Both the position numbers and the translations under genes were made by a program. From positions 171,116 through 235,115 of the forward strand of contig QFQF01000004.1 in assembly GCA_003248935.1 (NCBI GenBank): a stretch of 64,000 nt of DNA, written 5' to 3'. The notes beneath the pieces were generated by a model. That model did not search any database and was not told where the DNA came from. It saw only the letters and a list, made by a program, of their open reading frames with translations. Positions 16,387-24,181 of the stretch are shown piece by piece (positions within the stretch are counted from its first letter, which is position 1; each line of letters begins with the position of its first letter). Origin of the DNA: Sphingobium sp. (GTDB taxonomy: Bacteria > Pseudomonadota > Alphaproteobacteria > Sphingomonadales > Sphingomonadaceae).

Positions 16387-17478
16387 ATGCCCTATCTCTA
16401 TTCCGACGAGCAGAACCAGATCCGCGAAGAAGTACGTCGCACCCTGTCCGGCACGGCCGATCCCGCGACGCTACGCAGGTTGCTCGAGACCAGCGGCCAA
16501 TATGATGAAGGCTATTGGCAAACGGCGCGCGACATGGGCTGGACCGCCATGAATGTCGCCGAGGCCGATGGCGGTTTGGGGCTCTCGCTGGTCGAGACCA
16601 TGATCGTGGCCGAAGAAACGGGGCGGGTGCTGGCAGGCGCACCGTTTCTGGCAACCGGCTTCGCCGCGGCGCACGCGCTCAAGCTCGGGGACGAGCCCGA
16701 ATTGCTTGGCGCGCTTGCCGGCGGCCAGAAGATCGTGGCCCTTGCCTTCAGCGAAGGAAACGAGCCGCTCCCCCTCGACCCTGCCGTGACAATCGGGCCC
16801 GACGGCCGCGTTGCCGGTGAGAAGATCGCGGTTCTGGGCGGCGCCGTTGCCGATATGGCACTGATCCTGTGCCGCGACGCGGGCGGCGTCCCGGCGATCG
16901 CGCTGATCGACCTCAACAGCGCCGGCGTGACCCGCGCTGCCATCCCCAGCATCGACAACAGCCGCTGCCTCGCCGCCTTGTCATTCGACGGCGCAACCGC
17001 AACGGTGCTGCCGTTGAACGACGCAGCGCTGGTCGCCCGGCAATGCCTCGCGCGGCTCGCGCTGCACCTCGCATCGGAGGCGGTCGGCGGCATCGAAGCT
17101 TGCCTGAAAATGGCCGCGGACTATGCCAATCAGCGTCAGGCATTCGGTCAGGCGATCGGTAAGTTCCAGGCGGTGAAGCACGCCATCTCGGAAATCTATG
17201 TCGCGAACGAACTGGCGCGCGCGTCGGTTCTCGATGCGGCGGTGCGGCTCGAAAATGGCGATGATGATGCCGAAGCCTATGTCGCGGCGGCACGGCTGAA
17301 CGCGAACCATGGCTATGACTATGCCGCTGCAGCAACCACCCAGGTCCATGGCGGTATCGGCGTGACCTGGGAGGCCGAGCCCCACCTCCACTATCGCCGT
17401 GCACGCAGCCTCGCGCTGGAGGCGGGCGGCGCGACTTATTGGGAAGACCGCATCGCCAGCTATCTGGAGGCCGCATAA
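16387..17478 (+). CDS. acyl-CoA dehydrogenase, small subunit-like
   Basis: ACAD-family protein of 363 residues beginning MPYLYSDEQNQIREEVRRTL. The N-terminal helical domain, a poorly conserved middle domain and the C-terminal element YANQRQAFGQAIGKFQAVKH are visible, followed by VHGGIGVTWEAEPHLHYRRA. It is translationally linked (TAATG at 17476-17480) to a second, different ACAD gene. Tandem unequal ACADs of this type in steroid catabolism form alpha2beta2 heterotetramers that hold bulky substrates, and I infer the same here. An out-of-frame ATG lies 10 bp upstream (16377) closer to the AAAGGAG site. Confidence 0.9.
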   Translation: MPYLYSDEQNQIREEVRRTLSGTADPATLRRLLETSGQYDEGYWQTARDMGWTAMNVAEADGGLGLSLVETMIVAEETGRVLAGAPFLATGFAAAHALKLGDEPELLGALAGGQKIVALAFSEGNEPLPLDPAVTIGPDGRVAGEKIAVLGGAVADMALILCRDAGGVPAIALIDLNSAGVTRAAIPSIDNSRCLAALSFDGATATVLPLNDAALVARQCLARLALHLASEAVGGIEACLKMAADYANQRQAFGQAIGKFQAVKHAISEIYVANELARASVLDAAVRLENGDDDAEAYVAAARLNANHGYDYAAAATTQVHGGIGVTWEAEPHLHYRRARSLALEAGGATYWEDRIASYLEAA

Positions 17479-18686
17479 TGTCCGATCTGAATGCCTTTCG
17501 CAGCCAGGTCCGCACCTGGCTTGCCGGTCATGCCGCAGAATTCGGCGTAGAAGCGCGCCGCGGCTTGAGCGAAGCCGACGACCTTGCCCTTGCCCGTCGC
17601 TGGCAGCGCACCAAATATGATGCCGGCTATGCCGGCATCTCCTGGCCGAAAATCTATGGCGGCGCCGGCCTGAGCGAACTTGAGCAGGCAATCTTCGCCG
17701 AGGAAGAGGCCAAGTTCAATTTCGGCACCAGCTATTTCGGCATCTCGCTCGGCCAGCCGATCCCGGTCATGCTGAAATATGCCTCCGAAGATCTGCGCCA
17801 GCGTTTTGCGCATCCCGCGCTGAAGGGCGAGGAAATCTGGTGCCAGCTCTTTTCCGAGCCCGCTGCGGGGTCTGATCTTGCAGGCATCCGGTTGCGCGCC
17901 GTTCGCGACGGCGACGACTGGGTTCTCAACGGACAGAAATTGTGGACGAGTTGGGCGCAATATTCCGATTATGGCGTGATCGTCACCCGAACCGATCCGA
18001 CCGTCGCGAAGCATAAGGGCCTGACCTATTTCTGGCTCGACATGAAGACGCCGGGCATCACCGTTCGCCCCATTCGCCTCGCCAATGGCGAGGAGGATGT
18101 GAACGAGGTGTTCTTCGACGAGGTTCGCATTCCCGACAGCCAACGGCTCGGACCGGTCGGCGGCGGCTTCGGCGTTGCGATCGATACGCTAATGATCGAA
18201 CGCTATTCGGCCGCGGACGAGGCCGGGTTCGGCCCTGCGCTCGATTCATTCGTTTCGCTGGCCAAGGCAACGACGATCGACGGCAAGCCCGCGATCGAGG
18301 ACGGACGCACCCGCCGGGAGATCGCCAATGCGTTCCGCCAGCAACGCGCGCTGGTCGCGATCCGCACCAAGACGTTCATGGCGCTGCAGGAAGGAGCCGA
18401 GCCGGGTGCCGAAGGATCGATCCACAAGCTGGTGTCGATGCGCTTGCGGCAGCGGCTGTCAGCAGCCGCGATGGATCTGAAGGGTGCGATGGGCGCAGAA
18501 CTCGATCCGCATGCCTTTCCCAAGGACGACTGGGCGCATAGCTGGCTGACCGTTCCCACGCTGCGCATCGCGGGCGGCGCGGACGAAATGCTGCTCAACA
18601 CCATCGCCGAAAGGCTGCTTGGTCTTCCCCAGGATTATCGCCCCGACAAGGCGGTGCCGTTCGACCAGATCCAGCCCAGCCGCTGA
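17478..18686 (+). CDS. acyl-CoA dehydrogenase, large subunit-like
   Basis: ACAD of 402 residues starting MSDLNAFRSQVRTWLAGHAA. The FAD-binding middle domain is well conserved: CQLFSEPAAGSDLAG, DDWVLNGQKLWTSWAQ, DMKTPGITVRP. The C-terminus reads IAGGADEMLLNTIAERLLGLP, i.e. no Glu at the YEGT position, so the catalytic base must lie elsewhere or come from another site, as in heteromeric steroid ACADs. It overlaps the upstream small ACAD by 1 bp and is followed 11 bp later by the bifunctional hydratase/dehydrogenase, so the operon carries dehydrogenation, hydration and oxidation in order. Confidence 0.92.
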   Translation: MSDLNAFRSQVRTWLAGHAAEFGVEARRGLSEADDLALARRWQRTKYDAGYAGISWPKIYGGAGLSELEQAIFAEEEAKFNFGTSYFGISLGQPIPVMLKYASEDLRQRFAHPALKGEEIWCQLFSEPAAGSDLAGIRLRAVRDGDDWVLNGQKLWTSWAQYSDYGVIVTRTDPTVAKHKGLTYFWLDMKTPGITVRPIRLANGEEDVNEVFFDEVRIPDSQRLGPVGGGFGVAIDTLMIERYSAADEAGFGPALDSFVSLAKATTIDGKPAIEDGRTRREIANAFRQQRALVAIRTKTFMALQEGAEPGAEGSIHKLVSMRLRQRLSAAAMDLKGAMGAELDPHAFPKDDWAHSWLTVPTLRIAGGADEMLLNTIAERLLGLPQDYRPDKAVPFDQIQPSR

Positions 18687-18697
18687 CGGAGCATGCA

Positions 18698-20749
18698 ATG
18701 ACTGCAATCAATGAGGGTACCTCACTCACCATCGAGGATGGCGTTGCCATCGTCACGCTGGACTTTCCTCCCGTCAACGCAATGTCTCCCGCCCTGATGG
18801 ACGGCCTATACGACGCGCTGATGGCCGCGCTGAGCGACGATGCGGCGAAAGCGATCGTGCTGATCTGCGCGGGCCGTACCTTCATTGCTGGCGCCGACCT
18901 CAAATCGCTGGGCAAGGTTCAGCCCAAAGTCGATTTCTTCGCGTTGCAGGACAGTATCGAGAACAGCCCCAAGCCGACCGTGGCGGCGCTGCATGGCACG
19001 GCGCTTGGCGGCGGCATGGAAACTGCGCTGACCTTTCACTACCGCATCGCGGTCCCATCGGCGCGGATGGGTCTGCCTGAAGTCAATCTGGGCCTGCTAC
19101 CCGGCGGCGGCGGTACACAGCGCCTGCCGCGCATCACCGGCGCGGAGGCCGCGCTGGACCTGCTGATCAGTGGACGGCAGGTCGGCGCGAAGGAAGCGTT
19201 GACCATCGGGCTGATCGACCGGCTGGCGGCCGAAGGCGCGTTGCGCGAGGACGCGATCGCCTTTGCGAAGGAATTGGTCGATGCAGGGGAGCCGCCCAAA
19301 CGGATACGGGATTCCGAGGCCAAGGTGGCTGCAGATCGCGAGGATGCAAGCCTGTTCGACCGGTTCCGCACATCGCACGCAAAGCAACTAAATGGTCTAG
19401 ACGCCCCGCAGGCAATCGTCCGCTGCGTCGAGGCAGCGGTCGCGGGTCCATGGGAAAAGGGTCTCGCGATCGAGCGTACCGAATTCCAGACACTGCTGGC
19501 CGGTCCGCAATCGGCCGCGCTCCGCCATGTCTTCATGGCCGAACGCGCTGCGCAGAAGATACCCGGATTGCGCGCCGACTTGCCGCTGATCCCCGTCACC
19601 AAGGTCGGCATCGTCGGCGCCGGTACGATGGGGAGCGGCATCGCGATGGCGTTCCTTGCCGCCGGATTCGCAGTGACGATCGTGGAGACGCAGCAGACAG
19701 CACTGGACCGGGGTGTGGCGCATATCACGGCGACGCTGCAATCGCGGGTTGAGCGCGGCAAGCTCGCGGCAGACAAGGCGGAGGCACAGATCGCGGCGCT
19801 GACCCCGACGCTCGATCTACCGGCGCTCGCGGACGCCGATCTGGTGGTCGAGGCGATCTTCGAGAATCTGGCGGCGAAGCAGGCCTTGTTCGGCACGCTC
19901 TCCGCTATCGTTCGGCCCGACACGATTCTCGCGACCAATACCTCGTTCCTCGATGTCGACGCCATCGCCGCCAGTGCGGTCGGGCCCGAGCGCGTGCTCG
20001 GGATGCATTTCTTCTCCCCGGCCAACGTCATGCGGCTGCTCGAGGTGGTGCGAGCCGCAAAGACCAGCGAAGCGGTGCTTGCGAGCGTGATGGCCCTGGC
20101 CAAGAAGCTCGGCAAGGCGGCGGTCGTCTCCGGCGTCTGTTTCGGATTTATCGGCAACCGGATGCTGGCGGCGCGCCAGATCCATGCCGATGCGATGGTG
20201 CTGGCGGGGGTACTGCCCTGGGACATCGACCGGGTATTGACCGGGTTCGGCTTTCCGATGGGGCCGTTCGCGATGCTGGATCTTGCCGGACTCGATATCG
20301 GCTGGGAGGGCGACACGGACAGCGTCAAATCGCGCCTCGTCGCAGCTGGCCGCAAGGGACAGAAGAGCGGCGCTGGCTACTATGACTATGAGAACAAGAC
20401 GCCCTGGCCTTCGCAGACGACACTCGATGTGATCGCCGACCTCGCAAGCGTAGCTCCCGGATCAATCCACATTTCCGACAGGGAAATCCTCGATCGGCTG
20501 TTGCTGCCGATGATCAATGAGGGCGCAAAGATCCTGGAGGAAGGGATCGCGCTACGTGGGTCCGACATCGATCTGGTATGGATCACCGGCTATGGCTGGC
20601 CCGCGCAGACGGGCGGACCCATGTTCCATGCCGACGCGATCGGGCTGACCCATGTGGTGGACGGACTTCGCCGAATGGGGGTCGAGCCTGCAGCGCTATT
20701 GCTCAAGCTCGCATCGGAAGGCGGTTCGCTGGCCGCCTATGCGGGCTGA
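18698..20749 (+). CDS. bifunctional enoyl-CoA hydratase / 3-hydroxyacyl-CoA dehydrogenase (FadB/FadJ type)
   Basis: Protein of 683 residues. The N-terminal crotonase domain (about 1-190) has GRTFIAGADLKSLG, ALGGGMETALTFHYRIA and the full catalytic PEVNLGLLPGGGGTQRLPR. From about residue 300 the NAD-binding domain has VGIVGAGTMGSGIAMAFLAAGF, HFFSPANVMRLLEVV and GNRML, followed by the duplicated C-terminal HAD domain. No thiolase domain. It should hydrate an enoyl-CoA and oxidise the 3-hydroxyacyl-CoA, continuing the reaction of the two ACADs upstream. Its end overlaps the convergent TetR gene by 13 bp. Confidence 0.95.
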   Translation: MTAINEGTSLTIEDGVAIVTLDFPPVNAMSPALMDGLYDALMAALSDDAAKAIVLICAGRTFIAGADLKSLGKVQPKVDFFALQDSIENSPKPTVAALHGTALGGGMETALTFHYRIAVPSARMGLPEVNLGLLPGGGGTQRLPRITGAEAALDLLISGRQVGAKEALTIGLIDRLAAEGALREDAIAFAKELVDAGEPPKRIRDSEAKVAADREDASLFDRFRTSHAKQLNGLDAPQAIVRCVEAAVAGPWEKGLAIERTEFQTLLAGPQSAALRHVFMAERAAQKIPGLRADLPLIPVTKVGIVGAGTMGSGIAMAFLAAGFAVTIVETQQTALDRGVAHITATLQSRVERGKLAADKAEAQIAALTPTLDLPALADADLVVEAIFENLAAKQALFGTLSAIVRPDTILATNTSFLDVDAIAASAVGPERVLGMHFFSPANVMRLLEVVRAAKTSEAVLASVMALAKKLGKAAVVSGVCFGFIGNRMLAARQIHADAMVLAGVLPWDIDRVLTGFGFPMGPFAMLDLAGLDIGWEGDTDSVKSRLVAAGRKGQKSGAGYYDYENKTPWPSQTTLDVIADLASVAPGSIHISDREILDRLLLPMINEGAKILEEGIALRGSDIDLVWITGYGWPAQTGGPMFHADAIGLTHVVDGLRRMGVEPAALLLKLASEGGSLAAYAG

Positions 20750-21336
20750 TCGTCCAGCAGCGCGGCAAGCTCCTCCGAAACCAGATCCAGCCCGGCTTCC
20801 ACATCGATCGCGGCGTCGTCTTCCGCCGCTGTGCTGGCGAACTGGTCGATCCGGGCGAGCGTGAGAGCAAGCCGCGCGCGATCGCGCGCGTCGAACGTCG
20901 CCAGGGCCGGAAACCGCTCGGCAAGCGTCGTCGACACGAGGGCGCGGTGCTCGCGCAACAAGGCGCGCGCGTCCGCATCACTCGCCAGGCCGAGGTGAAA
21001 CAGCGGCATCGCATCCCGATGCCGCTTGAGCGCAGCGACATATTCGCTCAGCCAATGCCGGGCGGCGGCAACATCGACAAGCGGTGCATCGCACAGCTCG
21101 CGGAAGATCAGTCGTACGCCGCGCATATTGGCGGCGAGCAACTCACGCAGGATCGCGTCCTTGTTCGCGAAGTGAAGATAGAGGGTCGCCCGCCCGACCC
21201 CCGCCACCCGCGCAATCTGGTCGATCGAAGTCTCGGCGACACCATGCTCGTAGAAACACTGGCGCGCAGCGTCGGCGATACGGCGACGCGTGAGGCGCCG
21301 CTGCTCCTGCCGGGTGACCGGCCGCTCGAGGCTCAC
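20737..21336 (-). CDS. TetR-family regulator
   Basis: Repressor of about 199 residues. The N-terminal helix-turn-helix is clear: RRRIADAARQCFYEHG, TSIDQIARVAGVGRATLYLHF (first part of the HTH), FANKDAILRELL. The ligand-binding half has no recognisable subfamily. No ATG is in frame near the domain; GTG 21336 is favoured because AAGGGG lies 6 bp upstream, with TTG 21354 as an alternative. It is divergent from the SDR/MDR/TauD operon, and strong dyads lie in the gap, so autoregulation and control of that operon are likely. Confidence 0.88.
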   Translation of the reverse strand: MSLERPVTRQEQRRLTRRRIADAARQCFYEHGVAETSIDQIARVAGVGRATLYLHFANKDAILRELLAANMRGVRLIFRELCDAPLVDVAAARHWLSEYVAALKRHRDAMPLFHLGLASDADARALLREHRALVSTTLAERFPALATFDARDRARLALTLARIDQFASTAAEDDAAIDVEAGLDLVSEELAALLDDQPA

Positions 21337-21371
21337 CGGCGGCCCCTTGTCCAATGCATATGTGATCGCTG

Positions 21372-21387
21372 GTCCATGACAATGGAC
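21372..21387. promoter_or_regulatory. inverted repeat GTCCAT-GACA-ATGGAC in the TetR promoter region
   Basis: Perfect 6-4-6 dyad upstream of the TetR gene, 9 bp from the larger CTGGAC dyad. It shares GTCC/GGAC half-site letters with that dyad and may be a second, weaker site for the same regulator. Confidence 0.4.
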
Positions 21388-21396
21388 AGGTGGCAG

Positions 21397-21420
21397 TTGG
21401 CTGGACGATTGTCCAGCCAA
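21397..21420. promoter_or_regulatory. 24-bp perfect dyad, probable TetR operator
   Basis: TTGGCTGGAC-GATT-GTCCAGCCAA, perfect 10-bp arms around a 4-bp centre, placed between the TetR gene and the plus operon, ending where the AAGGAGAG ribosome site begins. The core CTGGAC-N4-GTCCAG matches the dyad at 3085-3100. Confidence 0.65.
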
Positions 21421-21430
21421 GGAGAGTTGG

Positions 21431-21472
21431 ATGAACCACGCAATGCCTCGCAACCGTGGCGCGAGACCATGA
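21431..21472 (+). CDS. possible 13-residue leader peptide coupled to the SDR gene
   Basis: ATG at 21431 has an excellent ribosome site (AAGGAGAG, spacing about 6) and encodes MNHAMPRNRGARP, ending at TGA 21470-21472. That stop overlaps the ATG of the SDR at 21469 (ATGA). The SDR ATG itself has only a weak upstream GCGAG. This suggests translation of the SDR depends on the leader. Expression is not shown; the arrangement is directly visible. Confidence 0.45.
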   Translation: MNHAMPRNRGARP

Positions 21473-22203
21473 CCGGCCGTCTCCAAGGCAAGATTGCGCT
21501 CGTCACGGGCGGCAGTCGCGGAATGGGTCGCGAGATGGTCCTCGCCTTCGCTCGCGAAGGGGCGGACATCGTCATCGCCAGCCGCAAACTCGACTCATGC
21601 CAGGCAGTCGCGGCGGAGGTCCGTGCGCTCGGCCGGCGCGCACTCCCCCTCGCCGCGCATGCCGGTGAATGGAGCCAGATGGAGACGCTCGCCGACGCGG
21701 CCTGGAGCGAATGGGGACGGGTCGATATACTCGTCAACAATGCGGGCATGTCCCCGGTCGAACCCAGCAGCTTGGCCACCAGCGAAGCGCTGTTCGACAA
21801 GATCATCGCAGTGAACTTCAAGGGGCCGTTCCGTCTCGCCGCGCTGCTCGGCACGCGAATGCGCGAGGCCGGCGGCGGATCGATCATCAACGTCTCGTCG
21901 CTGGGCGCGAAGAACCCGCAACCGGGCATCATCCCCTATGCCGGCGCCAAGGCCGCGCTCAATGCGATGACCTTGGGCCTCGCACGCGAGTTTGCCCCGA
22001 CGGTGCGCTTCAACACGATTTCGCCGGGTATGTTCGCAACCGACATCGCGCGGCACTGGGTGAATACCGCGGCGATGGAGGCAGGCATCCCGATGAAGCG
22101 GTTCGGACAGCCCGACGAGATCGTCGGCGTCGCCTTGTACCTGGCATCCGACGCCGCTTCCTACACCACCGGTGCCGATATCGCGGTTGGGGGCGGTATA
22201 TGA
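21469..22203 (+). CDS. SDR-family oxidoreductase
   Basis: SDR of 244 residues beginning MTGRLQGKIALVTGGSRGMG. Cofactor TGGSRGMG, NNAGMSP and catalytic YAGAK are present; it ends TTGADIAVGGGI. The start is placed at ATG 21469 from the family N-terminus; the in-frame TTG at 21427 is too close to the ribosome site. The 3' end overlaps the next gene (ATGA at 22200). First enzyme gene of an SDR / quinone-oxidoreductase-like / TauD operon under a divergent TetR gene. Substrate unknown. Confidence 0.9.
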   Translation: MTGRLQGKIALVTGGSRGMGREMVLAFAREGADIVIASRKLDSCQAVAAEVRALGRRALPLAAHAGEWSQMETLADAAWSEWGRVDILVNNAGMSPVEPSSLATSEALFDKIIAVNFKGPFRLAALLGTRMREAGGGSIINVSSLGAKNPQPGIIPYAGAKAALNAMTLGLAREFAPTVRFNTISPGMFATDIARHWVNTAAMEAGIPMKRFGQPDEIVGVALYLASDAASYTTGADIAVGGGI

Positions 22204-23198
22204 TGCGGGCGCTGCTCAGTCACCTCCCCGGCGGGCCGGAAACGCTCGTGCTTGAGGAAAGGCCCGACATCGCCCCCGGCCCTGGCGAAGTGCTGATCGA
22301 TGTGCATGCCGCCGCGCTCAACTACCCCGACATCCTGCTCATCCAGGACCTCTACCAGATTCGCCCGCCGCGCCCCTTCGCACCGGGGTCGGAAGTCGCA
22401 GGCGTGGTGCGGGCGGTCGGCAGCGGCGTTACCCGCTTTCGTGTCGGCGAGCGGGTCATCGGCACGGCAGCATGGGGCGGCCTTGCGACCCAGTTCATCG
22501 TTCCCGAAGTGAATTGCATCGCAATCCCGGCGGGCATGCCATTCGATGAAGCCGCCGCCCTGATCGTCACCTTCGCGACCAGCCATTATGCACTGCGCGA
22601 CCGGGCAGCGCTTCGTCCCGGAGAAACGCTGCTCATACTGGGTGCGACCGGCGGCGTCGGCGTCGCGGCGATCCAGCTTGGCAAGGCATTTGGCGCGCGC
22701 GTCGTCGCGGCTACGTCCTCGCCCGAAAAGGCGGCGCTCGCGCGTGATCAGGGTGCGGATGCAACGATTGTCTACCCGGCGGATCTGTCGGGTCGCGACA
22801 GCCAGCGCGCGTTCACGGACGCCCTGAAAGCCGAGGGACCGATCGACGTGATCCTAGATCCCGTCGGCGGCCCGCTCAGCGAAGCCGCTGTGCGAAGCAT
22901 CGGGTGGCAAGGACGACATCTGATCGTCGGTTTCACCGCGGGGATTCCGACGCCTCCTCTCAATCTGCTGCTGCTCAAGGGCGCGTCGTTCGTCGGGGTC
23001 TTCTACGGCGATTTCACCCGCCGGAACCCGGACAGGCGGAACGAATATCTGTCGGAAATTGTCGCGCTGCACGCTGCCGGAGCGATCCGTCCGCATATTT
23101 CCCGGCGCCTGCCGCTCGAGCGCGCCGCCGAGGGGCTCGCGGCATTGGCCGAACGGTCGGCAACCGGAAAAATCGTCATCGAAATAGGTGCCAAATGA
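22200..23198 (+). CDS. MDR-family NADPH:quinone oxidoreductase-like enzyme
   Basis: Medium-chain dehydrogenase/reductase of 332 residues, zinc-independent quinone oxidoreductase branch. Motifs: NYPDILLIQDLYQIRP near residue 41, PGSEVAGVVRAVGSGVTRF, and the nucleotide-binding LGATGGVGVAAIQLGKAFGA. C-terminal ATGKIVIEI is typical. It likely reduces an enone or alpha,beta-unsaturated carbonyl with NADPH; crotonyl-CoA reductase-like chemistry is also possible. Four-base overlaps on both sides show tight coupling to the SDR and to the TauD-type gene. Confidence 0.9.
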   Translation: MMRALLSHLPGGPETLVLEERPDIAPGPGEVLIDVHAAALNYPDILLIQDLYQIRPPRPFAPGSEVAGVVRAVGSGVTRFRVGERVIGTAAWGGLATQFIVPEVNCIAIPAGMPFDEAAALIVTFATSHYALRDRAALRPGETLLILGATGGVGVAAIQLGKAFGARVVAATSSPEKAALARDQGADATIVYPADLSGRDSQRAFTDALKAEGPIDVILDPVGGPLSEAAVRSIGWQGRHLIVGFTAGIPTPPLNLLLLKGASFVGVFYGDFTRRNPDRRNEYLSEIVALHAAGAIRPHISRRLPLERAAEGLAALAERSATGKIVIEIGAK

Positions 23199-24049
23199 GA
23201 ATCAACCGGCTTCATCCCCAGTTTTTCGGCGAGGTGGTGGACCTCGACCTTTCGCAATCGTTGCACGACGATCAGGTTGCGGTCCTGCAGCGGGCGATCG
23301 ACGAACATGCCGTGCTGGTCTTTCGCGATCAGCAGGCGATGGATGACGATGCGCAGATCGCGTTCAGCGCGTTGTTCGGCCCGCTCCAGCATTCGATCAC
23401 GGTTCATCGCAAGGACACCGAACGACGCCTGAAACGCGACGAACTCAGCGACATCTCGAATGTCGATGAAGCGGGACAGAGGCTGGCCGCGGACGACCGG
23501 CGCAGGCTGCTCCAGAAGCCCGCACGGCTGTGGCATACCGACAGCTCGTTCCGGAATCCGCCGGGGCGCTACACATTCCTGGCAGCGCGGACGCTTCCAC
23601 CTGAAGGCGGTGATACCGAATTCGCGGATATGCGCGCGGCCTATGATGCGCTCGATCAATCCACCCGAGACCGGATCGCAACGCTCATCGTCCACCATTC
23701 GCTCGACCGGTCCCGTCGCCTGGCAGGCGCTCCGGCCCTGAGCGAGGAAGAAGCACGCAACCTGCCGGGCGCGGAGCATCCGTTGGTGCGGCGCCATCCC
23801 TCGGGCCGCGACGCCCTCTATCTGGCTTCGCATGCCGAACGGATCGTTGATTGGCCGGAAGGTGAGAGTCGCGCGCTGCTCGACGCGCTTACCGCGCATG
23901 CGACCAGTGCGCCTTTCGTCCATCGCCATGTCTGGCGCGATGGCGATCTGGTGATGTGGGACAATCGCTGCACGATGCACCGCGCCACCCCGTTTCGGGA
24001 CGATCTTTACCGTCGCGACATGCGGCGAACCACCGCGGCGGACGAGTAG
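23195..24049 (+). CDS. TauD/TfdA-family Fe(II)/2-oxoglutarate dioxygenase
   Basis: Protein of 284 residues. The iron ligands are visible as HTD in LWHTDSSFRNPPG and the distal His in TMHRATPF; the 2-oxoglutarate-binding Arg follows in DMRRTT. N-terminal INRLHPQFFGEVVDLDL and HAVLVFRDQQ are typical for the family. TfdA-like members cleave ethers or hydroxylate at activated carbons, consuming 2-oxoglutarate and oxygen. The ATG overlaps the MDR gene stop. It is last in the TetR-controlled operon; the TonB receptor follows 132 bp later. Substrate unknown. Confidence 0.92.
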   Translation: MRINRLHPQFFGEVVDLDLSQSLHDDQVAVLQRAIDEHAVLVFRDQQAMDDDAQIAFSALFGPLQHSITVHRKDTERRLKRDELSDISNVDEAGQRLAADDRRRLLQKPARLWHTDSSFRNPPGRYTFLAARTLPPEGGDTEFADMRAAYDALDQSTRDRIATLIVHHSLDRSRRLAGAPALSEEEARNLPGAEHPLVRRHPSGRDALYLASHAERIVDWPEGESRALLDALTAHATSAPFVHRHVWRDGDLVMWDNRCTMHRATPFRDDLYRRDMRRTTAADE

Positions 24050-24181
24050 TCACAGCGATTTCTGACGGTTCATCAACAGGAATGTGCTGAAACCGTCCGC
24101 CGCATGGCCCAAGAACCGACATGCTGTATGTTACTCAAGAGCCGGACCAGATACGGCCATGATGGACCCGAGGGAGGGGAT

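Noticed and set aside
16377..16505. ATG 16377 close to AAAGGAG, out of frame with the ACAD at 16387
   Set aside because: The resulting 42-residue frame (MNDHALSLFRRAEPDPRRST and on) is Arg-rich and runs far into the ACAD gene; it does not stop at its start like the 21431 leader, so coupling is unlikely.
21349..21371. ATCACATATG (minus strand) near the TetR start as a further IclR site
   Set aside because: Only the left half matches; the right half reads GCATT instead of GTGAT, and it lies at the 5' end of the TetR reading frame in the other regulatory half of the window.
24064..24097. GACGGTT and AACCGTC arms upstream of the first TonB receptor
   Set aside because: Seven-bp arms separated by 20 bases in GC-rich sequence; no U-run and no copy elsewhere, so not listed as a feature.
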